Assembly (NCBI RefSeq): GCF_008033235.1
Contig: NZ_CP042432.1
Location: 62,001-126,000, forward strand
From: Anseongella ginsenosidimutans
GTDB lineage: Bacteria > Bacteroidota > Bacteroidia > Sphingobacteriales > Sphingobacteriaceae
Length of the DNA: 64,000 nucleotides
Direction: 5' to 3'
Every line of letters starts with the position of its first letter. The first letter of the stretch is position 1. The position numbers and the translations under genes are program-made. Positions 50,104-58,486 of the stretch are shown here, in pieces. The notes under the pieces are model-generated. The model was not told where the DNA came from and did no database searches. It saw nothing but the letters and a program-made list of their open reading frames with translations.

Positions 50104-51013
50104 TTCGCGGAACGTTTAACTGCTATCCTGAGCCTGGCGCTTCTGGCCCGGCTGTTATTGCTGATCTCCTCCGCACCGGGGCGCAAAGGTTTTTTATTTA
50201 CTCCTTCAAACGGTTTTAGCTCATTCCCATACAGATCCTTCTCGACTTCGCCGCTGAATTTGCCTTTGTTGATGAAATTCTTTACCAGGCGGTCTTCCAG
50301 GGAGTGATAAGAAATCACTACAAGGCGCCCCCCTGTCCCAGGACTTCACTACTCTGCTGCAACAGTTCCCGCAGCGCATCCATTTCCTCGTTTACTTCAA
50401 TGCGCAGGGCCTGGAATACCTGGGCATAGTATTTATTTTCACTTCCCCGCCGCGCGAGCGGCGTCAATACATTTTTTAATTCCTCAACCGTATCAAGCGC
50501 TTTATTCACCCTGGCCACGACAATGTTCCGGGCAAGCGTTCTTGCATTCGGCACTTCGCCATACATGCCGAATATCCGGTGCAGGGCTTCTTCAGGATAA
50601 GTATTCAGCACGTCGCGGGCATTGCTTTCCAGCTGCCGGTCCATGCGCATATCCAGCATGGCGTTGTGACGGGTGGAAAAGCCCCGGCCGGGACTGTCGA
50701 ACTGGTGAGAAGAAACCCCAAGGTCGGCAAGGATACCGCTGGCCGGGATCGCATTGTGCAGCCGGCAATATTTTTTCAAATACCGGAAATTCTGTGGCAC
50801 AAATGTGAACCGCTTATCGTCACGCGGAACGTTTCCCGCCGCATCCTCGTCCTGGTCAAAGGCAATCAGCCGACCCTTATCGCTAAGGCGGCTCAGTATC
50901 GCCCGGGAGTGCCCGCCGCCGCCGAATGTGACATCGATATAGGTACCTTCCGGGTTGATATTCAGCCCTTCCACGCTTTCCTCCAGCAAAACCGGTTTAT
51001 GATAATCCGTCAT
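50100..51013 (-). CDS. rsmH: 16S rRNA (cytosine-1402-N4) methyltransferase, frameshifted in this sequence
   Basis: The frame 50318-51013 ends in LGQGGAL and the next begins with [12 protein letters not shown]. Adding one G to the run at 50328-50333 (C on the plus strand) gives [23 protein letters not shown] and a 304-residue RsmH, the normal size. The AdoMet motif is TYIDVTFGGGGHS and the insertion domain with GRGFSTRHNAMLDMRMD is complete. It methylates C1402 of 16S rRNA. The start overlaps mraZ by 17 bases, as is usual for this pair. Confidence 0.93.
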
Positions 51014-51470
51014 TCCCGCGTTCAGTTGTTCTGCCCATTACCTCCTCTGCCAGGGCTGAAAAATCTTCCGGCTCATCGGTCAGCAAGTTATCATACAACT
51101 GCTTATCCCAGATCTCTATCCTGTTGGAATAGGCAAACAAGACCAGTTCGGTCTTGACACCTGCATATTCCAGCAAGGGTTTCGGCATCAGGATCCTCCC
51201 GTTGCCGTCCAGCGAGAGTTCTGTGGCGCCCCGGAAAAAATATCTTGCGAAATCCCTGTTCTTTTTATTGTACAGATTCAGCTTATTTACCTCGCTGCTT
51301 ATCTTTTGCCATTCATCATAAGGGTAGAGCGCCAGGCATTGTTCAAAGCCACGGTTGACGACAAAACGCTCCTGGGCCTCAGGCGATACCTGTTTCCTTA
51401 ATCCCACGGGCAGCATGATACGGCCCTTGGCATCAATCTTACATTCATATTCCCCTAAAAACTGCGTCAT
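50997..51470 (-). CDS. mraZ: Transcriptional regulator MraZ
   Basis: A 157-residue AbrB-fold DNA-binding protein that represses the dcw operon it leads. It contains two SpoVT-AbrB-like repeats, with the conserved DAKGRIMLP (about 14-22) and SLDGNGRILMP (about 88-98). An upstream in-frame start at 51530 would add 20 residues without homology, so ATG 51470 (MTQFLGEYECKIDAKGR) is chosen. The GTGG repeats upstream fit its known binding sites. Confidence 0.95.
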   Translation of the reverse strand: MTQFLGEYECKIDAKGRIMLPVGLRKQVSPEAQERFVVNRGFEQCLALYPYDEWQKISSEVNKLNLYNKKNRDFARYFFRGATELSLDGNGRILMPKPLLEYAGVKTELVLFAYSNRIEIWDKQLYDNLLTDEPEDFSALAEEVMGRTTERGNDGLS

Positions 51471-51510
51471 TACTACACCATCTGCCCAAAAATGTAATGT
51501 AAAAGTAAAG

Positions 51511-51554
51511 GATTTTCCACTTTTTACCACATTTTACCACAAAAAGTTTTCCAC
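51511..51554 (-). promoter_or_regulatory. MraZ box array upstream of mraZ
   Basis: On the minus strand GTGG recurs at 51554, 51540, 51530 and 51520. The last three are spaced by exactly 10 bases with AT-rich spacers (GTGGTAAAAT, GTGGTAAAAA, GTGGAAAATC), and the first is 14 bases away. MraZ boxes in other bacteria are short G-rich repeats with about 10-bp spacing, so this is the expected dcw operator. The gene start is about 47 bases downstream. Confidence 0.85.
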
Positions 51555-51568
51555 AGCTCCCGGAGGCT

Positions 51569-51611
51569 AAAAAAAGAGCGGTTCCCGGGGGACGGGAACC
51601 GCTCTTTTTTT
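51569..51611. terminator. Strong bidirectional hairpin upstream of the dcw promoter
   Basis: GAGCGGTTCCCG (51576-51587) pairs perfectly with CGGGAACCGCTC (51593-51604) around a GGGGA loop. An A7 run lies before and a T7 run after, so it can end transcription in both directions. It insulates the mraZ promoter from the skp operon. Confidence 0.9.
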
Positions 51612-51684
51612 ATGATCGCAGTAAGGAAACCAGGAAGGTTCGCGTCGCTGAAAAGGGGCCTGGAGCTGCCGGAATGCGCAAAAA

Positions 51685-51717
51685 AAAATCTGCACAGGAT
51701 GTTCCTATGCAGATTTT
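51685..51717 (-). terminator. Intrinsic terminator of the bamA-skp operon
   Basis: Read on the minus strand, AAAATCTGCATAGGA pairs with TCCTGTGCAGATTTT (one mismatch, 3-base loop) and runs into a series of T residues. It begins 22 bases after the stop of the last skp gene. Confidence 0.88.
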
Positions 51718-51738
51718 ATAATGTGTTAGCGGCGGGTA

Positions 51739-52251
51739 TTATAAGCCCAGCTTCTTTTTTACCAGCGGTAATATATTGTCGCCATCGGGCTTTACCAGCA
51801 GGCCGGTATTACTCGTGTCGAATACGTAAGTGAACTTGCTTTCGGCGGCGACGGCTTTAATGGCATCTTCGGCCTTCTTCAGGATAGGCGCCATCAGCTC
51901 ATTCTGCTTTTTCAGGTAATCCTGCTGAGATTTCACCTGGAATTGCTGAATGCGCTGGTTGAGATCCTGCAGCTCGCGTTCCCGGGTTTGCTTGATCGCG
52001 TCCGCCATCGTAGCCTGGTTTTCACGATACTCGGTCAGCTTCTCGTCAAAACTCTCCTGCATGGTCTGCAGGTTTTTTTCCAGGTCCCGGGCAAAAGTAG
52101 TTAACTGCGAATCCACTTCCGTGGTTTCAGGCATTAACTCAATCAGTTCTGCTGAATTAATATATCCGATCTTTAGTTGCGCTTTTGCCGGGCTTGCCGC
52201 AATTGTCAATGCTCCTAAAAGCACTAAAGACTTAACAATGTAATTCATCAT
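51739..52251 (-). CDS. Skp/OmpH-family periplasmic chaperone, copy 3
   Basis: A 170-residue protein with a signal peptide (about 1-24, SPAKAQ) and a long coiled-coil body (about 50-130, QTMQESFDEKLTEYRENQATMADAIKQTRERELQDLNQRI). This is the tentacle region of the trimeric Skp chaperone that carries unfolded outer-membrane proteins. It is closely similar to copy 2 immediately upstream (LKIGYINSAELIELMPETTEVDSQ), so the two arose by tandem duplication. The C-terminal part (SKFTYVFDTSNTGLLVKPDGDNILPLVKKKLGL) is also shared. Confidence 0.88.
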   Translation of the reverse strand: MMNYIVKSLVLLGALTIAASPAKAQLKIGYINSAELIELMPETTEVDSQLTTFARDLEKNLQTMQESFDEKLTEYRENQATMADAIKQTRERELQDLNQRIQQFQVKSQQDYLKKQNELMAPILKKAEDAIKAVAAESKFTYVFDTSNTGLLVKPDGDNILPLVKKKLGL

Positions 52252-52256
52252 ACTAC

Positions 52257-52763
52257 TTAATTAATTCCAAGCTCCTTTTTTACAAGGGGTAACACATTAT
52301 CACCCTCCGGGCCATGGAGAATGGCGTTGCTGTCCAGAATGTAAGTGAACTTGCTGGAAGCGGCTACTGCCTTGATAGCCGTCTGCACCTTTTCGAGGAT
52401 GGGGCCCATCAGTTCCTCGCGCTTCTTTTGCATGTCCTGCTGTGACTTGAGCTGGAACTGGTCTATCCGCTCGTTAAGGTCCTGCAGTTCTTTTTCCTTA
52501 CTTTCCTTTACCGCGTCAGCCATGGTTGCCTGCTGCTCCTGGTATTCGGCGAACTTGGTTTGCAGGTCCTGCTGCATGGGCTGCAGGGTTTGCTGCAGCT
52601 TTTGCGCGAAAGCGTTAAACTGTGAATCGGCTGCCTTTGTTTCAGGCATGAGAGCAATAAGTTCTGAGGTATTCAGGTAACCTATTTTTATTTGCGCCTG
52701 GGCCACGTTCCCTATCAGCAAACAGCATGCTGCCACTCCCAAACATTTGATTAGATACTTCAT
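52257..52763 (-). CDS. Skp/OmpH-family periplasmic chaperone, copy 2
   Basis: A 168-residue protein with a signal peptide (about 1-23, GNVAQA), the IKIGYLNTSELIALMPETKAADSQ core and the coiled coil QPMQQDLQTKFAEYQEQQATMADAVKESKEKEL. It lies five bases before copy 3 and is its near twin. It should act as a holdase for outer-membrane proteins delivered to BamA, encoded in the same operon. Differences between the twins are spread over the coiled coil, suggesting neutral drift or partial specialisation for clients. Confidence 0.88.
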   Translation of the reverse strand: MKYLIKCLGVAACCLLIGNVAQAQIKIGYLNTSELIALMPETKAADSQFNAFAQKLQQTLQPMQQDLQTKFAEYQEQQATMADAVKESKEKELQDLNERIDQFQLKSQQDMQKKREELMGPILEKVQTAIKAVAASSKFTYILDSNAILHGPEGDNVLPLVKKELGIN

Positions 52764-52828
52764 GATTTTTTTCTATCTTTTTTTAACTCTTTATTTGATA
52801 CTCTCTACTATATATATTGCTAAGCATA

Positions 52829-53359
52829 TTATTCCACGAATTCCCCCGGGTTAAGGCCCAGGGCTTCCAGTACGTCGTCGCTTTTATCAAAGCGCTCATC
52901 GGCGTAAAGCATAATCAGCTCGCTGGTCCGGTCAAAGATCACGGCATATAAGCCTTCCTTGGCCACCTCTTCGACAGCTTTATATATTTTATCCTGGATG
53001 GGTTTTACCAGTTCCTTTCGCTTCTGGTAAAGTTCTCCTTCAAAGCCAAACTTGCCCCGTTGATAATCCCGCAGCGCTTGTTCCTTTTCCACGATCTCCT
53101 CTTCGCGCTTCTGACGCATCTCCGGAGTCAGCAATACCTGTTCCGACTGGTAGGCCTTGTACATTTGCTCAATCTCCGCCTGCCGCCGTTCAATGTCCTG
53201 CTGCCATTGCCCGGATAAAGCATCCAGCTGCTGTTGCGCCTCTGCATATTCGGGCATATGCCGCAAAATATATTCCGAATCAATATACCCGAATTTTTGA
53301 GCATGCGAAGAAAGCACTCCTCCGCAAATAATCAAAACTAAAAACAGTAATTTTTTCAT
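52829..53359 (-). CDS. Skp/OmpH-family periplasmic chaperone, copy 1
   Basis: A 176-residue protein with a signal peptide (MKKLLFLVLIICGGVLSSHAQ) and the start KFGYIDSEYILRHMPEYAEAQQQLD. A long coiled coil (QDIERRQAEIEQMYKAYQSEQVLLTPEMRQKREEEIVEKEQAL) follows. It is more distant from copies 2 and 3 than they are from each other. It is the copy nearest to bamA, as is usual in Bacteroidota, and probably the ancestral one. The acidic end (EALGLNPGEFVE) is distinct. Confidence 0.9.
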   Translation of the reverse strand: MKKLLFLVLIICGGVLSSHAQKFGYIDSEYILRHMPEYAEAQQQLDALSGQWQQDIERRQAEIEQMYKAYQSEQVLLTPEMRQKREEEIVEKEQALRDYQRGKFGFEGELYQKRKELVKPIQDKIYKAVEEVAKEGLYAVIFDRTSELIMLYADERFDKSDDVLEALGLNPGEFVE

Positions 53360-53401
53360 AAAATACCCGATCTTAACAAAGCCCGCCTAAAAGCCTGCAG
53401 T

Positions 53402-53470
53402 TACAAGCTCTTTAAGCGTTGAACCTTGAATTTAAACCATTGCAAAGCTTCATCTAAAAACTAAAACTGT
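53402..53470 (-). repeat. Short degenerate heptamer cluster E after bamA
   Basis: CTTTAAG, GTTGAAC, CTTGAAT, TTAAACC and CTAAAAA-type units, in the sense of bamA, run from just after the bamA stop towards skp copy 1. The CATTGCAAAG segment at about 53438-53448 looks like a decayed palindrome of the ftsW type. Confidence 0.6.
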
Positions 53471-55954
53471 TTAAAACGCCTGGTTAATGGTAAACTGGAA
53501 TGGCTGCTTGGCATCCGGGTTGCCCGGTATTTCATCAAACGCCACACCATAATCCAATCCCAGTAATCCAAAAATAGGTAAAAAGATACGAACACCCACA
53601 CCGGCCGAACGTTTAACATTAAAGGGGTTAAAATGTCCGAAAGTTGGCCAGGTATTACCTCCTTCAGCAAATGCCAGTACAAAAATATTGGCGGAAGAGG
53701 CAACACTGATTGGATAACGCAGCTCCATCACATACTTATTGTATATAGGGCTTCCTACCCGCTCGCTGCCCCCCGGCGGGATCACCGCCGCATCCGAATA
53801 CCCTCTGAGCCCCACAATTTCGGCCGCATTCAGGTTGTAGAACTGCTGCATACCGCTGCCACCCAGCAGGAACCTTTCAAAGAAGGTAAGGCCAAGATCG
53901 CGGTTGTAGGTTCCTACAAAACCAAAATCCGCCTGGGTCTTCAGCACCAGTTTACCCACTACCGGTGTAAACCACTGGCTGTTAAATTTCCATTTATGGA
54001 ACTCTGTTAGCCGGTATTTTTCCTGCAGGGACATATTCGGGTCGCTGTAGTCCTTGTTATTGAACAGGGAGTACGGCGGCGTAAACTGTACGCTCAGCGC
54101 TATGTTCGAACCGGAGGTCGGGAAGATCGGGTGGTTCAGTGAAGTCCTTGAGAACTGCTCTGTTAAACTGAACGTATAGGATTTACCTGTATCATAAATA
54201 AAAGCGTTCGAATACCAGTCATTAAGCTTGTACCTTTCAAAACTCAGCACGGACGACAGTTTAAAATAGTTATCCGGCCATTTCAGGTCCTTTTCCAGCC
54301 CGACATTCACCCCGTTCATCGCCAGGAGTTCATCAGGATCGGTATTGTAGTAGCTATAGCTGGTTTGCCTTGAACTGAAGAAACCAACCGTCAGGCGCTG
54401 CGGCTTGCGCCCGCCCAGCCAGGGTTCCGAAAACGTAAAGGAGAAGTTCTGGTAATACCGGCCGTTCGTTTGCATCGCAATGGAGAGCCGCTGACCGTCG
54501 CCGCTGGGTAACAGACCTCCCCAATTTCCTGAAAACAGTTTCTTTACCGAGAAATTATTGAAGGTAAGCCCAAGCGTCCCGATAATACGCCCGCCGCCGA
54601 AACCGCCGGAAAGCTGGATCTGGTCGGAAGGCCGTTCCTCTACCGTATATTCAATATCAACCGTGCCGTTCCCCGGGTCGGGAATAGGCCGCACATTCAG
54701 TTTCTCCTCGTTAAAATAGCCGAGTCCGCGAAGTTCGTTAATGGTTCTGACGACTTCGGCCTGGCTGTAGGTTTCCCCGGGGATGGTATAGATCTCCCGG
54801 TAAATCACCTTATCGTTCGTACGGTCGTTTCCTTTAACGAAGACTTCGTCAATAGTCGCTTGTTCCCCTTCAAAAACCCTGAGTTCCAGGTTGATCGTAT
54901 CCCCTTCCACCCCAACGGTCACCGGCGTGATATTGGAAAAGAGATAGCCGTTATTAAGGTAAAGGGACGCCACATCATCACTATTGAGGGCTCCGCCGGT
55001 AAGCCGCTTGTTAAGCCTTTCCTCGTCATAGATATCGCCCTTTTCTATTTTAAGAAGCTGGTTGAGCTGCCGGTCGGTATATTTGGCATTCCCCACCCAG
55101 GTCATGTCGCCGAAATAATATTTCTTTCCCTCGCTGAGGGTAATATCCACGTTTACGGAACGGTCATCAAAACGGTAAACGCTATCGGATACAATAGCTA
55201 TGTCGCGAAATCCTCTTTTCATGTACTCGGCAAGGAGCTTATCCTTATCTTCCTCGTACTTGGCCGGTACAAACTTCTTGGAACCGAAGATCTTATAGAA
55301 TTTCTTCTCTTTTGTATTCTTCATGAACTTCTTCAGCTTCCCGTTGGAAATGCTTTCATTTCCATAAAAAGTGATCTCGTTCACTTTAATTTTCCCTTTT
55401 TTATCCACGGTGATCACTACATCGGAGTATCCCGCCCTGGTACTGTCGGCGCGCGGAAACGCGCTGACCTCGGTAAAAAGGTAGCCCTTTTCGGTAAAAT
55501 GCTCCCTGGCTATGTTTTTCAGCCGGTTGAGCAAGTTTTGGTTCACCGGCCGGTTGGTGTACCTTTCAAATTTTTCTTTCAGGTCGGATGTCGCAGACTT
55601 TTTCACCCCCCGGAATACCAGGTTTGACATCCGCGAGGCTTCTTCCAGATCAATATTCAGAAAAACGGTATCGCCGCTGAACTTTACCGGCTCGATAGCC
55701 ACGTCGTTGAACAATCCCTGGCCCCAGAGATTCCTGATAGCTCCTGTAATCTGATCACCCGGGATCCGAATGCGCTGTCCCGGCCGGAGCTTCGAGATCG
55801 TGATCAGGATATCCTTTTCCAGCTTTTTGGTGCCCGAAACCGTGATACCGCCGATTATGTATTCCTTAGGTTCACTGTAATTAATCTCCTGGGCGCTCAG
55901 ATTAAAGCCTGCAAGAATTCCAACAAAAAGTAAGAGATTCCTGATCTTTTTCAT
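53471..55954 (-). CDS. bamA: Outer-membrane protein assembly factor BamA (Omp85 family)
   Basis: An 827-residue protein that inserts beta-barrels into the outer membrane. A signal peptide (MKKIRNLLLFVGILAGFNLSAQ) is followed by five POTRA domains (about 25-430). The C-terminal 16-strand barrel contains VGLRGYSDAAVIPPGGSERVG, which includes the conserved VRGF-like lid motif (here LRGY). An in-frame extension of 53 residues to 56113 has no signal-peptide character, so ATG 55954 is used. It lies between uppS and the three skp genes. Confidence 0.95.
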   Translation of the reverse strand: MKKIRNLLLFVGILAGFNLSAQEINYSEPKEYIIGGITVSGTKKLEKDILITISKLRPGQRIRIPGDQITGAIRNLWGQGLFNDVAIEPVKFSGDTVFLNIDLEEASRMSNLVFRGVKKSATSDLKEKFERYTNRPVNQNLLNRLKNIAREHFTEKGYLFTEVSAFPRADSTRAGYSDVVITVDKKGKIKVNEITFYGNESISNGKLKKFMKNTKEKKFYKIFGSKKFVPAKYEEDKDKLLAEYMKRGFRDIAIVSDSVYRFDDRSVNVDITLSEGKKYYFGDMTWVGNAKYTDRQLNQLLKIEKGDIYDEERLNKRLTGGALNSDDVASLYLNNGYLFSNITPVTVGVEGDTINLELRVFEGEQATIDEVFVKGNDRTNDKVIYREIYTIPGETYSQAEVVRTINELRGLGYFNEEKLNVRPIPDPGNGTVDIEYTVEERPSDQIQLSGGFGGGRIIGTLGLTFNNFSVKKLFSGNWGGLLPSGDGQRLSIAMQTNGRYYQNFSFTFSEPWLGGRKPQRLTVGFFSSRQTSYSYYNTDPDELLAMNGVNVGLEKDLKWPDNYFKLSSVLSFERYKLNDWYSNAFIYDTGKSYTFSLTEQFSRTSLNHPIFPTSGSNIALSVQFTPPYSLFNNKDYSDPNMSLQEKYRLTEFHKWKFNSQWFTPVVGKLVLKTQADFGFVGTYNRDLGLTFFERFLLGGSGMQQFYNLNAAEIVGLRGYSDAAVIPPGGSERVGSPIYNKYVMELRYPISVASSANIFVLAFAEGGNTWPTFGHFNPFNVKRSAGVGVRIFLPIFGLLGLDYGVAFDEIPGNPDAKQPFQFTINQAF

Positions 55955-55979
55955 GCAATTGGTGTTATAGTACTTAAAA

Positions 55980-56723
55980 TTAATGCACGATTTGTTCACT
56001 CGTCTGACCAAATCGGCGTTCGCGGCCCTGGAAACTGATAATGGCGTCGTAAAAATCGTCGCGCCGGAAATCAGGCCAGAATTTTTCCGTAAAGTAAAGT
56101 TCTGCGTAAGCAATTTGCCAGAGCAGGAAATTACTAATGCGGTGTTCGCCGCTGGTACGTATCATAAGCTCGGGATCAGGCATATCAGCAGTGCAAAGCA
56201 GGGAGCTAACGTATTCCTCGGTAATATCATCGGGCTGCACCCTGCCTTCCGCTGCCATAGCTGCTGCTTTTTTCATTGCCTGGGTAATTTCCCAGCGCGC
56301 GCTGTAACTAAGGGCAAGGTTAAGGGTCATCCGCGTATTCTTCCTGGTCAGCTCAATTGCTTCCATAAGTTCTGTATAGCAATTCTTTGGTAATTCGCCC
56401 AGGTTACCAATGGTTCCCAGGCGAATTTCGTTTTTCATTAACGTTTTTACTTCCTTATGTATTGTAGAAACCAATAATTCCATTAAAGCATTTACCTCAT
56501 ATTGAGGGCGTTTCCAATTTTCCGTGGAAAAAGCATACAATGTTACATACTTTATTCCAAGTTCCGCAGCGGCCTCAACTGTATCGCGTACAGCCTTTAC
56601 GCCGTTCTGATGCCCCAGCACTCTTCTCAGTCCCTTCTTCTTCGCCCAGCGCCCGTTCCCGTCCATAATAATTGCCACATGACGGGGCAACCTTGCTTTG
56701 TCAATTTGGTCCTGTTTACTCAT
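55980..56723 (-). CDS. uppS: Undecaprenyl diphosphate synthase (isoprenyl transferase)
   Basis: A 247-residue cis-prenyltransferase that makes the C55 lipid carrier for peptidoglycan and O-antigen. The diagnostic IMDGNGRWAKKKGLRRVLGHQNG is at about 18-40, with the catalytic Asp21. FSTENWKRP and the C-terminal ELYFTEKFWPDF complete the family. It starts within the porG stop codon (TAATG) and is followed by bamA, an order common in Bacteroidota. Confidence 0.96.
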   Translation of the reverse strand: MSKQDQIDKARLPRHVAIIMDGNGRWAKKKGLRRVLGHQNGVKAVRDTVEAAAELGIKYVTLYAFSTENWKRPQYEVNALMELLVSTIHKEVKTLMKNEIRLGTIGNLGELPKNCYTELMEAIELTRKNTRMTLNLALSYSARWEITQAMKKAAAMAAEGRVQPDDITEEYVSSLLCTADMPDPELMIRTSGEHRISNFLLWQIAYAELYFTEKFWPDFRRDDFYDAIISFQGRERRFGQTSEQIVH

Positions 56724-57583
56724 TATTCTCTACCCCAATCTGAAAACGCAGGGCACCACGAAGATACAAAGGTATAGGATATGCCGATAACCGCAAAGAG
56801 ATACGTATCTTTTTTCAGTAAATCGCCCCGCTGAAGGCCGGAAGGGTTCTCCGGCGCCCGGTTAAGACGCCTGTCTGAGAAATATTTCGAAAGCGGGGCG
56901 GGCGGATCCGTCGTTTCAAAGACCGCCGGATCGGGATAATAACCGCTCACGTCGTCCAGGAAGTCGGTAAAAGTAGGGCGATAACCCATTTCGCCGGTCA
57001 GGTTCCAGTTGCGCCCCAGATTGAACTTTACGCCGATCCCAATGGGAATAGCCATTTGGGCGAGTTTATATTTATCGGGGTATCCGGGCAATCCCTGGCC
57101 TTCGGTACCAAGATCGCGTAAACGGTACCATTCTTCACTGCCACTGCCGGAAGGTGTGCCCTTCGCTTCAGGGTCAAAACTAAAGACAGAAATGCCCGTG
57201 AAAAGATAGGGACTGAACTTTTCATTCCCCCACAGCGGGTTATAGCGGAAAAAATTAAACTCGAACTGGACGGAAAATTCGTTTAACGGTGATCGGAAAT
57301 ATAAGTTTCGCGACTCCTGGTAAGGATTACCGGAAGTAGCGTCGCTTCCCTGCAGGGTACCGTGAAGAAATGAGAATTTAACCGAATTACGGGGATTTAT
57401 GTTCCAGCGAAGAAGGGCTCCCAGCGCTGGATGAGAGTACCGCTGGTAATTATGCGTATTCAGATCTCCCATATATCCGGACCCGCCTGCCAGCAGGCCT
57501 ACTTCAATTTTCTGAGCCCCCGCCTCCCCGAAGGAAAGCAGGAGAATTAATACGATTCCTGTGATCTTTACTATCCCCGGCAT
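56723..57583 (-). CDS. porG: PorG-like outer-membrane protein (DUF6089), type IX secretion
   Basis: A 286-residue protein from ATG 57583 with a signal peptide (about 1-24, SFGEAGAQ). It is a small beta-barrel with KIEVGLLAGGSGYMGDLN at its start and GVKFNLGRNWNLTGEMGYRPTFTDFLDDVSG near the end. This pattern is that of DUF6089/PorG, an outer-membrane part of the T9SS core that contacts the PorK-PorN ring. A TTG nine bases upstream could also start it. The nadK-porG-uppS-bamA order agrees with other Bacteroidota. Further T9SS genes are not in the window except porT. Confidence 0.8.
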   Translation of the reverse strand: MPGIVKITGIVLILLLSFGEAGAQKIEVGLLAGGSGYMGDLNTHNYQRYSHPALGALLRWNINPRNSVKFSFLHGTLQGSDATSGNPYQESRNLYFRSPLNEFSVQFEFNFFRYNPLWGNEKFSPYLFTGISVFSFDPEAKGTPSGSGSEEWYRLRDLGTEGQGLPGYPDKYKLAQMAIPIGIGVKFNLGRNWNLTGEMGYRPTFTDFLDDVSGYYPDPAVFETTDPPAPLSKYFSDRRLNRAPENPSGLQRGDLLKKDTYLFAVIGISYTFVSSWCPAFSDWGRE

Positions 57584-57588
57584 GAATT

Positions 57589-58473
57589 TCAATAATTACG
57601 GGTATCCAGGCCCCACATCAATTTGTTTCTTAACGTGCCGAAATAGCTTTCATTGTTCAGGCGAACCAGATTAATAGAAAAGCGCTCCTTCCTTATGCTG
57701 AGCCTCGTACCTATATCAACGGTCTCCTTCCGCGAGTCCATGAATACCTGGAACCGGCATCCTCTGCTGTCCACCTCGAAAGAAAGTTCGCTCATGTCAT
57801 TCACTACAACCGGACGCACGCTGAGATTATGGGGGCAAATAGGTGTGATCAGGAAATTATTGCTGCCGGGAAGAATAATAGGGCCTCCGCAACTTAGCGA
57901 GTAGGCCGTGGACCCGGTAGGGGTTGCTACAATAAGGCCGTCCGCCCAGTAAGAATTCAGGAATTCGCCGTTCAGGTAGGAATGTATAATGATCATGGAA
58001 GCGTCCTCGCCCCTGTAAATGGTCATTTCATTCAGGGCATAATTGAGACCCCCAAAAAGCTGATCATCGGTTCTCAGCTGCAGGAGGCTTCGCTCGTCAA
58101 AAGTAAACTCTCCCTGGAAAAGGCTTTCAATAGCTTTCTCGATATCTATTTTATTAATACTTGCCAGGAACCCGAGCCGCCCCAGGTTGATCCCCAGCAC
58201 CGGCAGCCCCGAATCGCGGATAAGCGTAACCGTATCAAGCAGGGTTCCGTCACCACCCAGGCTTAAAAGGAAACTTGCATCCCGGGGCAGGTCTTCGTGC
58301 GAGCTGAATACCCCCGTTCGAGCGGCTTCGCCTATCTGCTGCTCCAGGATAAAATTGCGAAAAGGTTCATAAATGGAAACTTCAGCATCGTACTTCTCCA
58401 GGATCTGCAGCACTTCTTGTATATAGGGGAAAGAATGTTCGCCGAACTGCCTGCCGTAAATAGCTATCCTCAT
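57589..58473 (-). CDS. nadK: NAD kinase
   Basis: A 294-residue enzyme that phosphorylates NAD to NADP. The catalytic GGDGT motif is at 73-77 (SLGGDGTLLDTV). The conserved GINLGRLGFLAS follows, as does the tetramerisation and substrate-binding NEMTIYRGEDASMI (with the NE pair) and TPTGSTAYSLSCGGPI. All parts are present. It is the first gene after the CBS protein on the minus strand and is followed by porG. Confidence 0.96.
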   Translation of the reverse strand: MRIAIYGRQFGEHSFPYIQEVLQILEKYDAEVSIYEPFRNFILEQQIGEAARTGVFSSHEDLPRDASFLLSLGGDGTLLDTVTLIRDSGLPVLGINLGRLGFLASINKIDIEKAIESLFQGEFTFDERSLLQLRTDDQLFGGLNYALNEMTIYRGEDASMIIIHSYLNGEFLNSYWADGLIVATPTGSTAYSLSCGGPIILPGSNNFLITPICPHNLSVRPVVVNDMSELSFEVDSRGCRFQVFMDSRKETVDIGTRLSIRKERFSINLVRLNNESYFGTLRNKLMWGLDTRNY

Positions 58474-58486
58474 AGCCCAAATCTAC

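Noticed and set aside
50328-50333. Programmed ribosomal frameshifting in rsmH, ftsW, murG and others
   Set aside because: The breaks occur in unrelated genes at plain homopolymers with no slippery heptamer plus pseudoknot, and the same loss of one base recurs. A sequence error explains all cases with one cause.
51547-51555. DnaA box (TTTTCCACA) near mraZ
   Set aside because: It differs from the consensus by one base, stands alone and overlaps the outermost GTGG repeat of the MraZ array, which explains it better. No origin genes are nearby.
54860-55627. 255-residue open frame on the plus strand
   Set aside because: It is antisense to the POTRA region of bamA.
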